Positions 35,607 to 48,004 of a DNA stretch of 64,000 nt are shown here, one piece after another. Within the stretch, counting starts at the first letter, position 1; each line of letters begins with the position of its first letter. Position numbers and translations under genes: made by a program. The notes under the pieces are model-generated. The model saw only the letters and a list, made by a program, of their open reading frames with translations. It ran no database searches and was not told the DNA's origin. The stretch comes from Enchytraeus crypticus (Eukaryota; Annelida; Clitellata; Enchytraeida; Enchytraeidae): contig CAJHZI010000505.1 of NCBI GenBank assembly GCA_905160935.1, positions 641,501-705,500 of the forward strand, in the 5' to 3' direction.

Positions 35607-36616
35607 GTATGACTAATACACAAAAAATTCATTTTATAAATGCTACGATATCCATGTTAATATAAATATTGCTCTAAATCTACAATGATCTAAATAGGCT
35701 TCACAATATGTACTGAGCTTCTTGGCTACAAATTATGCTAATGTTATTAATGTAGCTATCTATAGATTCATGAATTACAAATTCTATGCTAATGTTATCT
35801 TAATAGTACATATTTTATGCCAATGTTATTAAATTATATTGGTATAATATAATCTAACTATATTTATATTATATTATTAGATTCATGAATTACAACAACA
35901 CAAGTGCATGTACTTGTGGTATAAAACTTATACCCTAATACTTGTCCTTATTTTTTGAAGACTTCAAGAGCCTGTTTCGTTTACCCATTACTTGTGTACC
36001 ACATTCTCTGCGCTCTACTATTCACTCTACAACTATTTTGCTGCAATTTGTTGCAATATATATTGTGACATATTATACGCTGTGCTATATTATACCCTGT
36101 GCTATATTATACAGCACTGTATATTATTGTACTGATCTAGATGTCGTGTACGAATTGAAGAGGATTTCTATATAAAACAAATTACTACTTTGTTTCGAAT
36201 TTCTTTTTAAACGAACATTTTCATAACGTCTACGGTCTTCGAGAGTCCTCTACAAGTTACTGGCATGATATTTTTAATCCTATCCATAATTAGCAATATC
36301 CTTTCCGTTAACAGCGTCAATTGACAGCAAGCTCAGATATTAATTAACATTCCAGGGCCCGGGGAGTATCTATTTGCTGTTAACTGACCTAAGCTCTGCA
36401 TCTAGGCCACTTGCTTCTGATATGAACACTCTAACCGTTACTCTATAGCCCTCCCTAATATTGTACTACTGATTGACGTATTGTATTGTATTGTATTGTA
36501 TTTAGAAAGCTTTTTATATATTATATTTTTGTAACTAATCGTTTTCGTTGGTTTCGTTAAGTTTAATTAAGTTGGTTGGTTTATTCGTTATATCATTGAG
36601 ATATATTTTTCTGCAG

Positions 36617-36828
36617 ACACAGAAATGAGGAGACTGTCGATAACCCTGCCTCTAGACGATCACATGAACAACAGCATGCTGGTCATCTACATATGGCTTG
36701 GCTTATTGGCTATAATGCTCGCCTGCACATTTGTCCTATACAGATATAAAGAACAGGTTCAACTCGCAATTAGTTATTTCCTTTATAAGGTCATAATTAC
36801 ATTGAGACTTCACTGGATAGCTGAATAG
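36617..36828 (+). CDS. Unnamed membrane glycoprotein gene, last exon F (membrane span and tail)
   Basis: Acceptor TATTTTTCTGCAG (ending 36616); frame runs to TAG at 36826-36828. After DTEMRRLSITLPLDDHMNNS comes a hydrophobic segment MLVIYIWLGLLAIMLACTFV (about 22 residues with LY), then the basic stop RYKEQ and a 24-residue tail with a second, weaker hydrophobic stretch ending LRLHWIAE. The acidic flank before and basic flank after the span suggest a type I orientation with the tail in the cytosol. The only cysteine in the visible protein is in the span. A sequon (NNS) sits right before the membrane. AATAAA at 36852-36857 is a possible polyadenylation signal only 24 bases past the stop. Confidence 0.82.
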
Positions 36829-38224
36829 CTAACACATTCTCTAATTAAACTAATAAATTAAGCTCTAATTAAATTAATTAAAGTTGTATTCTTTATAGTA
36901 GTAAATAAGCAAAATGTTGTAAAATGTAAATTCAAAATAGTTAGCCTACGGTTTTCGTTACGTTCAAAGCAGATGATTTTCTCACAGCGCCACTGGGAGC
37001 AGTACTCGGACCCTCAGTGTAGGAGTCAACTAAGCCTCGAGACCTACTCATCAGAAAATGGTGGCGAAATACCAAAACCCACATTAATACAACTCTTGTT
37101 ATCCTGCTACATCTTAATAATAGCAGGTGGAAAAATAATGCTCTGAAAATAAAGTAAATATATGATAAATTCGATTTTCTTTTGCAAACAAATGCTAATT
37201 TTATTTTTAACCACATGTTTATTAATTTTTCGCGTTGGAAAAATGCACAATGCACTTAGTTACAGTATACTTAATTCACTTGAAATTATATATTTATAGT
37301 ATTTTATTTGTTACATTGCAGTTAAATATAATATGGTGGAGAGTGACACATGTTTGCCGTCCATCACCACCGCAGACGCAATCTGACGAGGGTCTACTGG
37401 AACATCCGCTTGTGTAGTATTCGAACTCAGATCTCTTAGTTCAATAACACATCTTTAACTTGTCGACTGTTTTAACATATTTGATTTAGTTTGCCGCCTA
37501 TATAGCAGTGCAGTTAAAATCAGAGTTTAACTTCCGTTTCAACGCTTGAAGCCCGGAGTAACTGTTACGTGTCACTGTATTTATCTATCAATACTGTATT
37601 CAGATCTTTATTAATGATGCAATGCACTAAATTACAGAACTGTTAATATCTGTTTTAGCGGCCAGTGATCGAAAGAGTTACCTTTTATGTATCAAAGTCA
37701 TTGGACTCAAATGAAATTTGAAGCCAATGATTTAGATAATTAAATTGACTCAAATCGTAAATGCTGACAGAAAAAGCACCAACTCTGTAAAGCTATAGCA
37801 ACTATAGCCATCAGTAACAACTATCAAATGGTAGAATGTAGTTTGTGCATAATAACTAAGTGTATTTGTATATAATAAAAATAATAACATTATTAACATA
37901 TAAATAATACTTTAAAATTCTCTAGCAACTGTTAATTGATTAAACTACTCTTTTATTAAAAAATAAATTTTATGCTTTAACATAACAATTCAATGTAATT
38001 AATCTAAAATAAATACATAATCGGCGCGAAGAGCTTAGTGTGAAAACGAATGTTCTTGACCTGCATTTACATAACCAACAAAACTGAATTAAAATGTCCT
38101 TCATTAAAATATGGAGCACTCTGATGACAAATCATGCCAGGGAGCTGAGCATATAATGTCCGATAAAGATGTAAATATTAAATCTTTAAACCAAATATGA
38201 GTGTTGACAGCTTTGAAGGAAAAA

Positions 38225-38397
38225 ATTCCAGGGTGAAGAAAGGTTATTCTTAAATCCGCACTGGCTGCAATTGATGCTCCATCAAAAGCCAAGGATTACT
38301 AATATTCATGGAGAGGAAGGAGGAAATGGGCCCTAAACAAGTAACTGTGTTTCCTGACACAGTGTGCCGTTATGTTTTGTTATGTTAAATATAGAAT
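38225..38397 (+). repeat. Dispersed repeat Y, fullest copy
   Basis: Contains GAAAGGTTATTCTTAAATCC, TTGATGCTCCATCAAAAGCC and GTGTTTCCTGACACAGTGTG in order. Partial copies at 25470-25500, 33843-33895 and (inverted) 35284-35425. No coding frame; class unknown. Confidence 0.78.
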
Positions 38398-38439
38398 CTT
38401 TAAACCAGCATATGATCCGACGGAAAGTTAGCCACATTC

Positions 38440-38472
38440 TAATTTCTCTCTCTCACTCTTTATTTCTTTCTT

Positions 38473-38519
<47 letters not shown>

Positions 38520-38730
38520 GCACCACCTAACGGCAGGTCCATTGCATAAAACTCTTGCAACTAATTTTATCTTCAGCCTTCCTATTCATCTCTACTCTAC
38601 GAATTTTCCATCGGATCATCTAACCGCCTATGTCTCGGTCTGCCTTTAACTCTTTTCCATTAGGCTACACTCTTCCTTCTATTGCATCTTTCAGAAAACT
38701 GTCTACGTACGTTGTAATCTGTTCTGTCCA
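38440..38730 (-). mobile_element. (TC)n tract and diverged RTE LINE 3' fragment
   Basis: (TC)n at 38440-38516 directly precedes TTGCACCACCTAACGGCAGG, the reverse-complement 3' terminus of the second RTE subfamily; the fragment runs to about 38730 and resembles 29822-30050. Confidence 0.7.
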
Positions 38731-39049
38731 ACTGACTTTTATTTCTTATCACGTGTAGGCCTATTGACTATCTCCATCTGTATCGACTCTTTCAGGTACT
38801 CTTTCATTTAGATTTAGTTTAAGCAATCATATTAATCATGTAATTATATCTATATGCGTTACTTAGTTCGTAGGCGTGTAAGGAATGGAAGTCCTAAAGC
38901 ATTAGAATAGACAAATCATTAGCCAAGCGTAAACATTACTGAAAGTAAAGCAGTGGAGTGGATAGAGTCAATCATTAGAGAAGATCATACAAGTTATTAA
39001 ATTTTGTAAATTGTGGATGCGGAAGGGTATTCGAGTTGCTGCAGAATAT

Positions 39050-39165
39050 ACCAACTGTGGACTGCACGTGTTGTAAAAGACGACAAAGCTATAGGATCCA
39101 AACCGACGTCTGAAAGGGCCTTCGGCTGATGAGCGCCGAGGCTCAAGAAATTGATACAAAATTAA
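39050..39165 (+). repeat. Dispersed repeat D
   Basis: CACGTGTTGTAAAAGACGAC through GATGAGCGCCGAGGCTCAAG. Copies at 45665-45765 (+) and 63350-63470 (-), and a short one at 30160-30195. Short SINE-like unit; no pol III boxes identified. Confidence 0.7.
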
Positions 39166-42100
39166 TTTTCTAATATCGGGCCTATTTAAACTAAGATTCA
39201 TGGGAAGATATGAAGATGATGACGGTGATGCTGGAATAGCATTGATTCCTATGATAGCTCATCAAAATACTTTAATCAAAGACATTGGCACAGCCCGTGT
39301 AAAATTAACTCTAGATAGTTAAGAATCTGTCGCGAAGTAGATGTCAAGTTTTCCATTGGATGTGGTGGGGGGTTGCAAAATTCTTGGATTCAGCTTTAAT
39401 CGTTTTGATTTATCAAAACTTTTCTGATATGCATTAACGTAGTTTCTAGAGAAAAGTAGAATGAGTCGTCTGTTTGAAGGTTGAGTGCTTCAATCAATTT
39501 ATGTCGATGAAAGGGTAAAACTAGCTGCAAACGAATTCCTTTCTAATTTTAGAAGCAATAATCGAACTTTTCAAATGAGCAATGAAAGAGTTGAGGAGTG
39601 AAGGCTTGCCAAACTTCTACTTGTTAGGAGTTTTAGTTACGGATTGAATTTAGTTCTCTCATACATTTATTATTCGCCAGATGACACTACAAGTGTTGTG
39701 ATTCTCCCACTGCCAGAAAGACGCTTAATGTCTGTCGCTTTGTGACATTGAATGGTAAGAGTCACAATAAGAGTTTAAAACACTTAGTTTTTGACAAGCT
39801 AATTTAGACCAATCTTCACAGCCTTCTTTTAAGACAAAAAGACGTTACTATAATTTTATATGTTACACATATAAATGCATCTTGCACAATAGCTTACGTG
39901 CAGCTGTTTGCTTCACGTTCCATCGAATGTATGTGTCTACACCTGGAACATTTTTTTTAAAATCGGAATATTCCTTATTCGTTTAACCATTCAAACAGAA
40001 TTAATGGTTTCATGTGTTTAGACTGGTATCAGGTTAAGTAAATTACTATACACCAAAGGTAGTGGATAAAGTGGGGGTGGGGAGTTGCTGGGGAATTGGG
40101 GGAATTCAGCTCCACTAGTTCTCAGCTTTCCTGTGGTGCGTTCCTCGAGCTAATTGCCCATGTTAGTTACTAGGGGGCCCTATAAAGGAAAGGGAGAGAA
40201 CCCAAAAATGTTGACGGTCCACTGGATCTCAATTCTCACTTTAACCGCTGAACTAAAGTAAACACCCCACTGCATCAGCCCCCAGACTGTTTGTGAATAT
40301 AAACTTTCCTTGGAAACCAACTCGATATATTATAAATGAAATTTATTTTATACAGCGTTACAGCGTGATCTTGAATCTACCGTACAAAATAATTTGACAA
40401 TTAGATACATAATGCCGAAACGATCACAAGAACACTGAAAGAGATAATAAAGCAATACTAACAATGAGATGTAAGACTAGAATAGATAACTTAAGACGAT
40501 TAATATTTGGAACTTTTTATAAGGCTTTAGCTAAGTCCAAAATAAGCTTAGAGATGGAATTTTGAACATTGAAATATGCGGTTAAATATAGTAACATAAT
40601 AACATACACTGTAAGCTCTAAGCTCGAATGAATACAGTTTACAATAACTTCGAGAATACATTTCTTTATAATGACATTCGTTTAGATTAAACCAATACGT
40701 TAAGAAATGAATATACATGTTTGCCATATGCATAAATGTAATAAACTGATAAATAGTCTACTTCGTGGTTATTTTACTTCTCTCCTTTTTAAACAGCAAA
40801 TTATAAAGCGTCCTCCGCATAGCAAATTTAACCGTTGTGGCAATAAATATTCTTAAACGGTCAAGGGGCCAAATTTCGCAATCGGGGACACCAAAAGAGA
40901 TAAGCGAAAAAAAACAGACAAATTTTAATTACAGTTTCCACAGCATATATTTGACATACTCATCAAGCAAAGCTACATGTAGATGTAGATATCCGTCGGC
41001 ACATTGAGAGAAATAAAAACCAGACCCAGTGCGGGGAGTAATTTAGATTGTGGGAGGGCTAGCCGCTCCAAGACAAGATCAGATTTATCAGATATCGTGA
41101 AATAATCGAGAGTTACAAAGTCCAGACATCTATTCGCAGGTGACAGGGAAAGACTGATTGATGCAGATCTAAGATAGCATGTGACTACATTCGCTCTGCC
41201 CCTCACTTCAATGAATTTATAATGAGATTTAACGTTCGCTTTATCGTCTCACGATAACAACCGATAGTAATAGTAAATATTCCGTGTAAGTATGCGTAAA
41301 TAGTATCTGAAATAAATGCGTATGGACTAGTTAGCAATGGGTGGAATTGTAGTTGATCAATAGATAAAGAAATATAATAATTGAGTACGTTTACAAGCAA
41401 ATGAAATGGTAATATATTGGAAAATCATAAACTCAGAATACCCTGAGAGGGTCTGTACTCTGTATGTTCTGTGTAATGATTGGTCCTAAGCGTAAAAGTT
41501 ATTTCTGAATCAGACTTATATTATTGTTATTATTATTATTATTATTTATTTACCATACGCATGTCACAAACATAGACTTTACAATGATACACAAACAGCA
41601 TCAGCGCATGAACGGAGATAAAGGTCACAAGTGCCACTTACATATTCCGAGTTTAAAAGCAGAAGGAAGTAATCATATTAAAATGTACACAAAGGTACAT
41701 TTAGCAAGTTCAAATATTAAAATGATTAGGATATTGCACAATTGAACATCATAAACGTGAAAATACAGGCACTTAATTTAAGTTAAACAGATTACTTTAC
41801 ACACAGTTGTCATAAATGGCAATATTAAAATTGATAAAAACAATAGTTTACTTAGAATGTAAAAAATAATTATATGAAGGAAATCTTTACAAATAACGAG
41901 TAATAAATAGTTAATGCTTTTAATATAATTCCTTAACTTTTCAAATATTTGCTAAGGTCGATACCGTCCAAACTCTTTTTAAAAGAGTTTAGGTTTGTTA
42001 ATTCATATACTTTACACTTTAATATTATAATATATTATTATTAATATTATAGTATATAACAGTGTTGCTATATAATGCAAAGAATTCCTAACAGATACCT

Positions 42101-42949
42101 GTGAAATTTAAAAAGCAAAGAATTCTTTTATCTTTCCGCTTCGTTTAAAAAATGTATGAATAATAAAAGAGTAGAGAAAGATGTGAGAGTGCAAAACGGA
42201 TAGATAAAGAAATTGCTAATCACTGATAGTAGAAATTGGATCGGTTAAAATATAAATTCACTGTGAAATCCACATTTTATCTTCATTTCATGCGAGATGA
42301 TTGAGTACCCAGCAAGGTTTATGAAATATAATAATTCTTTGAGAAATAAAGATTTCCAAACTCAGTAAGAGAATTCATCTTTTATCTCGCATGCTGCCAA
42401 GGAACAGCAAAACGAACGAGAAATTCGTAAACACTGACAACGCTTGACTCTACCCCATTACATGTATGCTGTACCAACTTCACCGCTCACACATTCCCTT
42501 CTACTTAACCCCTCCATCACTGGCTACCTATCCTTTCTCCCTCCCTTTCTCCTGCTCTCCAATACAAACTTCTTGCCACCTTCACCGGACTTCAAACGAC
42601 AGTGTATAATAATAATAAACGAAGCTGAGCAATTTATCAACCTCCTGACTTCTGACAGAAATTACAATCTCTTCACCATCTACCAGCTCTGCCCGGGCAA
42701 CTGGACACTGGCTTCTGTTAACAAATTCATCCTGCGAGAAAAAGGACTGCATAAGTTACTAAAGCGTTATTCATTGCTTAAGTTTACATGTTAAATATGT
42801 CGTGCAAAATTTTCATTAAGTTTCAGCGATATATCAAAGTATTCTGAACTAAACCATAGAATAGTTAGTGGCACAGCATTATTTAGATCGTTTAACATAT
42901 GAGATGGAGCTAAGCAAAATTATTAAATTGTAGTAATAATATTACATAT

Positions 42950-43018
42950 ATATGAATACATATATATATATATATATATATATAATGTATAATATGAATA
43001 TATTATATATATATATGA

Positions 43019-43080
<62 letters not shown>

Positions 43081-43160
43081 GAGGAAGGCGGAAGACAGAG
43101 AAGAGTGGAGGCGTTATGTACCATGGACCTGCCAGTAGGCAGTGCACTAAGAAGAGAGTA
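42950..43160 (+). mobile_element. (TA)n tract joined to RTE LINE 3'-end fragment
   Basis: TA-rich run 42950-43077 passes directly into GAAGAGGAAGGCGGAAGACA, the last ~80 bp of the LINE, ending at about 43160. Here the microsatellite is at the 5' side of the fragment. Confidence 0.85.
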
Positions 43161-45034
43161 ATAATATGTTAACCTGCAAAAAATTTAAATTCAATTTGAT
43201 TTCCCTTGAAATATAATTGTTTTAAAAATAATTTTCTACATTTAATTACTTAAGTAATGTGCAAACATATTCCAACGCAATATTTAACTAACTCCAGTAA
43301 CATTTATAAAGAAAACACAGGTCCGTTGCAGTTATATTTTTTGCTTTCCAAAGTTCAGAGGTAAGGCAACAGGTTGCAGTATTATTTGAAATTGAGTAAA
43401 ACTACCTTTCCCGTCTGACCCCACCTCCCCCCGCACCCTACCTCTCTCACACCACAGAGCATCTCATTATCATTCTCCATCACCTAATTCTATCCGTCAG
43501 TCACAATCACTATCCCTGGCTTACCACTCGCTGTGAAGTCTCTCTTGGTTTATTTTAGAAAGCGTCGACGATAGGCGTTGACCTCACGACCTCTGATCTG
43601 GCCTCGATCCCTGTATCCTATCAAGTCTGACACGGTCTGTCAGCGTCTCCCCATTCATCATCTAACCCGTCGAAGGAAGATTGGTTGTTTCATGCGGTAA
43701 TTATCTTCACTAAACAAATTGTTTTGATCAAGTTTCCAGTGAGTGTTAGTTTATCGAGATCTTTGTCATGTGACATGTCAATTAGAAAAACTTCATAGGC
43801 TTACTCTCAATCTATGCTATTTAAATTTTAAATTACAATATAGTCAGTCACGTATTGCAACCACTGATCGTCCACGATAAGTTTAAAGCCTGAACTATTA
43901 AAACTAGTTTAATAAAGTAATAAAGTCGATAGTCTCGGTGCTTTCAAATCGTGAAATCCATGCAAACATATGCCGAATCACTTTATGACTTTGAACCACT
44001 AAATATGCCGAACCACATTATAACATATATAGCGAAAATAAGTTTCTCTTGTATCGTCAGTTTTTACTTTCTATTTAATCGAATCGGTCACAGATGGTAC
44101 GATCGAGTTTCGAACCCGACTTTAGAATGGCTTTTGACACCGTCGAGCATTGGAGACAAACTGCAGGTGATCTAACTGCAGCTCCGTCGAAAGCCTCTGC
44201 TGTCGATATCAGTCGACGCCGTGGCTCAGCCGTCGTGTTGTCGGTAAATGATTAACAGACTTGACGAGTGATTTATTACGTCGACAGGTGATTGGTCGCT
44301 GATGATCCGTTCGGGGCGTGGTTTGGAATTTTCGTTGTAGTTTTTACATGGGAGCTATTTCTGCCAGCTTGAAACCTGTCTGCAGAATTTTTACACCCAT
44401 CAAGTGCTGATTAGGCATTGATAAAAACTCCTTTTTTTTCATTTAGAGCTAAATTCTGCTGTTTTTTGTTGCAAACCTGTTGTCGTTTCCTCACTTTAAG
44501 TAAGGTTTGTAACATTACTAAAAGCTCTTTTATTAAGCCCTAATTAGTTTATTAAGTAATATTGTCTATTAAGCTTCTTTTAACTGTGTTTATCTTCATT
44601 AGTAATAATTTTAAAAATTAACTCACTTTAGCCAAAATTAACAGCGATTAGATTTTTACTTTGATTCAAAAGAATTTAGATATTATAGGCCTATCGCCTG
44701 GCCTGTAGTTTAATCCAATATCACTTACTTTCCAGCAGATTGCGTTTGAACACATTATCTTGCCTGTGAAAAGTTTTGTTTTAGCTTTCCTTTAGCCTTT
44801 TCATAAGAATTGGAACCATCAAGATAATGCGTTGTTAACATAGAATTATTGTCAAACTTCCTGAATCTTGAATTTGAATGATGCCCTTATTTCAGTCTAA
44901 TGTTTGCTGTGATGCCTAGCTAGTTTACTAATACTCGAAGATACGGAGAAGTGAATTGCTTCGATATAAAATTTATATCCACATTATGCTGTAAGGATAT
45001 TCCACAATGATATCTATCATTTTAATAAATAAAT

Positions 45035-45158
45035 CTCTCTCCTCTTAGTGCACTGCCTACTGGCAGGTCGGTGGTATATAACGCCTCCACTCTTCTCTGT
45101 CTTCCGCTTTTCTCTTCATGTCCACATATGAGTGGATCTTTAAATCATCTAACATACC
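45035..45158 (-). mobile_element. RTE LINE 3'-end fragment
   Basis: Reverse strand: CTCTCTCCTCTTAGTGCACT, GGCAGGTCGGTGGTATATAA and GTGGATCTTTAAATCATCTA in family order. Confidence 0.88.
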
Positions 45159-47301
45159 TAATAAATAAACAGTTAAATTTAATTAATACAGCATACTTAA
45201 ACCGTAGGACAGATAAAAATCCCTTGTCCAGGGTAGAAGCCCTGTGAATGTCCAAGATATAACTCTGTGAGAGCTCGTATCGAAATTAATCCTTCGAATT
45301 GACCCCACGGAATCAGAAACTATCATTTAAATTCATGAAGTCTCCTGACGTTCTAGACATTGAGCTATTTTAATGTGTAGATAAGTTTTCAAATATTCAA
45401 CGAACATTAAAGTAATCGCATGTAAGTTGTATGCTAACAAACATTTAATTTAATAAATTATTTCATTAAATGAATATGAATTGTATAGTTCCTATAAAAA
45501 ATTTGAAATGGAATTGAAATAACAGCACTTACTCGAAAAGTCACAATGAAACATAATAGAACTACTGAGATTTTAACTCACTAATCGTTAGGATTTCCAC
45601 GTGTTGTGTTTCGGTTGTTTGAAGACTAGACCAACCTGTGACTGCATAGCGAATAGAAAACTAAAAAGAAGAAAGGTGTAGAAGGCGAATAGGGCACTAA
45701 AATCCAAACCAACCTCAGAAAGGACATTCGGTTGGTGAGCGCCTAGGCTCCAGAAATTGCTATAAAATTTTATCAGACGAATGGAAATGAAATAGGCGAT
45801 TGGTTGATGATATGATGTGGGACATAGATGATAGGAGATGGTTTGTTCTTCTCCTGATCCTGGTTGAACTGGGAAAAAAGGGAAGATGAAGACGATTAAA
45901 CGTTAGGCTATATTATTTTACTAGAAAATAGTTTTAATTACTAGTTTTAAGGTTCAGAAATGCAAGTCATGATCTACCTGAGAGTGCAAGTTATGGCCTA
46001 TGCCTAAAGCTGAAAAATATTCATAAAGTGGATAGTGTATATTGGCTGCCTCAGTATCAAGTCCATCTTTTAACAAAAAGTTATATGTGTAATAGAAGAT
46101 CAGTCTTGCTGATGATTAGTAACTATTAACAATGTGTTCATTTTTACTTATAGGCCTACATCTTCCTAGTTTATTTCCATCTATTCCATCTCTGGACTTC
46201 TCTGGTGTACTGCCAAAGAGTAGATCCGACGCGTATAGTAGGCCTATATTGGTATAAAATTATGCATGTTAATATTAATTACGCTTAGGTTTGGCGATTA
46301 TTATTTCGGAATATTTAAATCGATGCAAAAGCAATTGCTAACATCTCCAACATCCCTCAACTCACATTTAGAGAATTAAGGTACGGACTGTAACTCACAA
46401 AATATAAACAAAATTCAATATACAATTTTCACAAAATACTCTTTAAGCGCCATTATCACAGAAACTTATATTGTAATGCTAATGGTGCTCAGAATTTATC
46501 TACGCATAATATTTGCTTATAATTAGCAGAAACTGATTTTTCTTAGAGTACCAATTATCGCTACATTTTATTGCGACTATTTAATGTTTTAAACTGTAGA
46601 TGTGTAAGATTTTTATAATAATATTTGCCATAAAGTTAAATCATCATTACTATTATGTAAAAACGCCTTTTGGGACATCTACATGTAAATAGAAATATAT
46701 TTATTTTTCAAAGACTCTCTATGCTAAAGTGGAATGTTTATTGCAACATTGTCTATGTTAAGTTCCTTCTATCATAATTAAAATAAACATCTAATATCTC
46801 TACTATCTGCAAAGATCGATTATTGAAATATTACTCAAACTCTTCTTTCAGACGCGTCGTTTTCTGGATTTTTAGGAATCTGAACCTTTACATAGATAGA
46901 AAGATAGATATGTTTTGCGAAAATCACAATGACACTACACATTATGCAAAGAATGACGTGAAAATGAACATGCGGGCCCGAAGGCTCTGACGCATTCTCT
47001 CAGTTAAATCTATAATTATATTACAAATATTTCTCAGTACCCAACTGCAATATTCCCATGCAAAATAGAGATAAATATGAAATTAATGTATGTGGCACAT
47101 GCATCAGAAATGCTATATTTATTACTACTATTGGTGTTAGTTAAGGTTTAGTGAGTCTTAAACTAGCATGGAATTGCTTCCGGACTATGTAGTGTTATGT
47201 TATATGTTACAATACTATCAATGGAAGAAATCAAACTATGGGAAGAAAATTATTCTGCAGATCCACAGGCAGTGCTTGCGAGCAGCTGTGCTTCAGTTTG
47301 T

Positions 47302-47302
<1 letters not shown>

Positions 47303-47353
<51 letters not shown>

Positions 47354-47356
47354 TAC
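47303..47356. repeat. (TC)n microsatellite upstream of noc
   Basis: Near-pure TC tract about 570 bases upstream of the noc start codon. On the other strand it is GAGAG, the binding word of GAGA-factor-type proteins, and TCAGT initiator-like words follow at 47419, 47434 and 47453. Whether this is the core promoter is not shown. Confidence 0.9.
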
Positions 47357-47929
47357 TCGCTCACACTTACTCCCTCTCATTCATTCTCTTCTTTCATCTT
47401 CAGTTAAGTTTAGAGATTTCAGTCGAACGAGATCTCAGTTGAACGTATGTCGTCAGTTCTTTGAATTGGCAGGAACGCTTTGCGCGGATATCTTCTTAAC
47501 TGCTTGTGAGATCCGATAGATTGAAGGGTGAAGTAAAAACACGTCCATCAAACGTTAGTCGTGACGTGAACGTTAGACGAGCTGATCTCGGCTTTAGGAC
47601 GTCTTACACTCGATTAGTAGACATGTCTCGACTATACATCTCAGATATCTCTTCCATTTCACTGTTTTGACGTTTGCAGATGATTGCCGGATAGTGTGTT
47701 ACGATTACACTGATAGATAATTCGTATCTCGCTTGCGTATATCAATCTTTGGAGTTTCTTATAAACAATCGAGCGTTTCTTTCTTGGATGGATAGAGCCT
47801 TGAGGTACTTGTCAGTTATTACGTAGACTGGTGTTGATAGGCAGATAGATCTAATCCTGATATTGTCAGAAATTCTCTAAATACTGGAATATTAATACTG
47901 AACTCTTTTGGATTACTCTCTTGCTTGGA
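47357..47929 (+). promoter_or_regulatory. Probable noc promoter / 5' UTR region
   Basis: GC-richer than the surrounding DNA and unique. Repeated TCAGTC/TCAGTT initiator-like words (47419-47424, 47434-47439, 47453-47458) occur downstream of the (TC)n tract; no TATA box is seen. The in-frame stop TGA at 47858-47860 lies upstream of the chosen start, consistent with 5' UTR. Confidence 0.45.
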
Positions 47930-48004
47930 ATGAAAATGTTCGGAACATCTTCAGCATCATCCCAATATTTACATCCGGATTATATATCTCCGCTTCCGAC
48001 AACG
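47930..48004 (+). CDS. NET-family zinc-finger protein (noc/elB, ZNF503/703 group), coding exon 1
   Basis: Reads MKMFGTSSASSQYLHPDYIS then PLPTT and stops at donor GTAAGT (48005-48010), phase 0. The QYLHPDYISPLPTT block equals the conserved N-terminus of Noc/Elbow and of vertebrate NLZ proteins (LHPEYLQPL), which in those proteins runs directly into the LDAK block that starts exon 2 here. The start was chosen because ATG at 47930 is the first methionine after the in-frame TGA at 47858; the second ATG at 47936 is possible and would drop two residues. The exon has no open-frame prediction of its own because it is only 25 codons long. Confidence 0.88.

Larger units (their letters stand above)
29338..36828 (+). 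other. Gene span: unnamed single-pass membrane protein, 3' six exons
   Basis: The six exons join into about 350 codons without a stop. All five introns between them are phase 1, and the upstream intron is too. Introns of about 1.06, 2.5, 0.37, 1.46 and 1.01 kb contain LINE and SINE remnants, while the exons do not. Seven sequons and no ectodomain cysteine point to a secretory-pathway, mucin-like or disordered ectodomain with a short cytosolic tail. A nuclear-envelope (emerin/LAP2-like) protein with a C-terminal span was considered; the Tyr/acid-rich part and single C-terminal span fit, but the charge bias around the span and the sequons argue against it, and no LEM domain is visible. Confidence 0.75.
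36829..42430. other. Intergenic region between the two genes, first half
   Basis: No gene supported. Repeat relics at 36950-37060, 38225-38397 (repeat Y), 38440-38730 (TC tract and LINE fragment) and 39050-39165 (dispersed repeat D). A (TTGTA)n-like run is at 36477-36500 upstream of exon F. (TTA)n at 41521-41547. The remainder is unique AT-rich DNA. Confidence 0.45.
42431..47300. other. Intergenic region upstream of noc
   Basis: An open frame at 42444-42794 (116 codons, pyrimidine-rich, no domain) is not convincing. (TA)n at 42950-43077; LINE 3' ends at 43078-43160 and 45042-45158; repeat D at 45665-45765. Positions 43560-43710 and 44170-44345 are GC-richer and unique; the latter holds a CAGGTG E-box, GGGGCGTGG and several TGATTTATTA/AATGATTAAC words and could be a regulatory element of noc. 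Confidence 0.4.

Noticed and set aside
29338..36828. Calling the unnamed gene emerin, LAP2 or another LEM protein
   Set aside because: Only the overall shape fits; no LEM domain is visible, and sequons and charge bias point to the secretory pathway.
36941..37255. Minus-strand 104-codon frame ending in a plausible SYTEGPSTAPSGAV segment
   Set aside because: No recognised domain; composition changes abruptly along the frame and part looks like a dispersed repeat. Insufficient to call a gene.
42444..42794. 116-codon open frame
   Set aside because: Pyrimidine-rich first half, no domain, no splice-site or promoter context. Not annotated as a gene, though it is among the longer unexplained frames.
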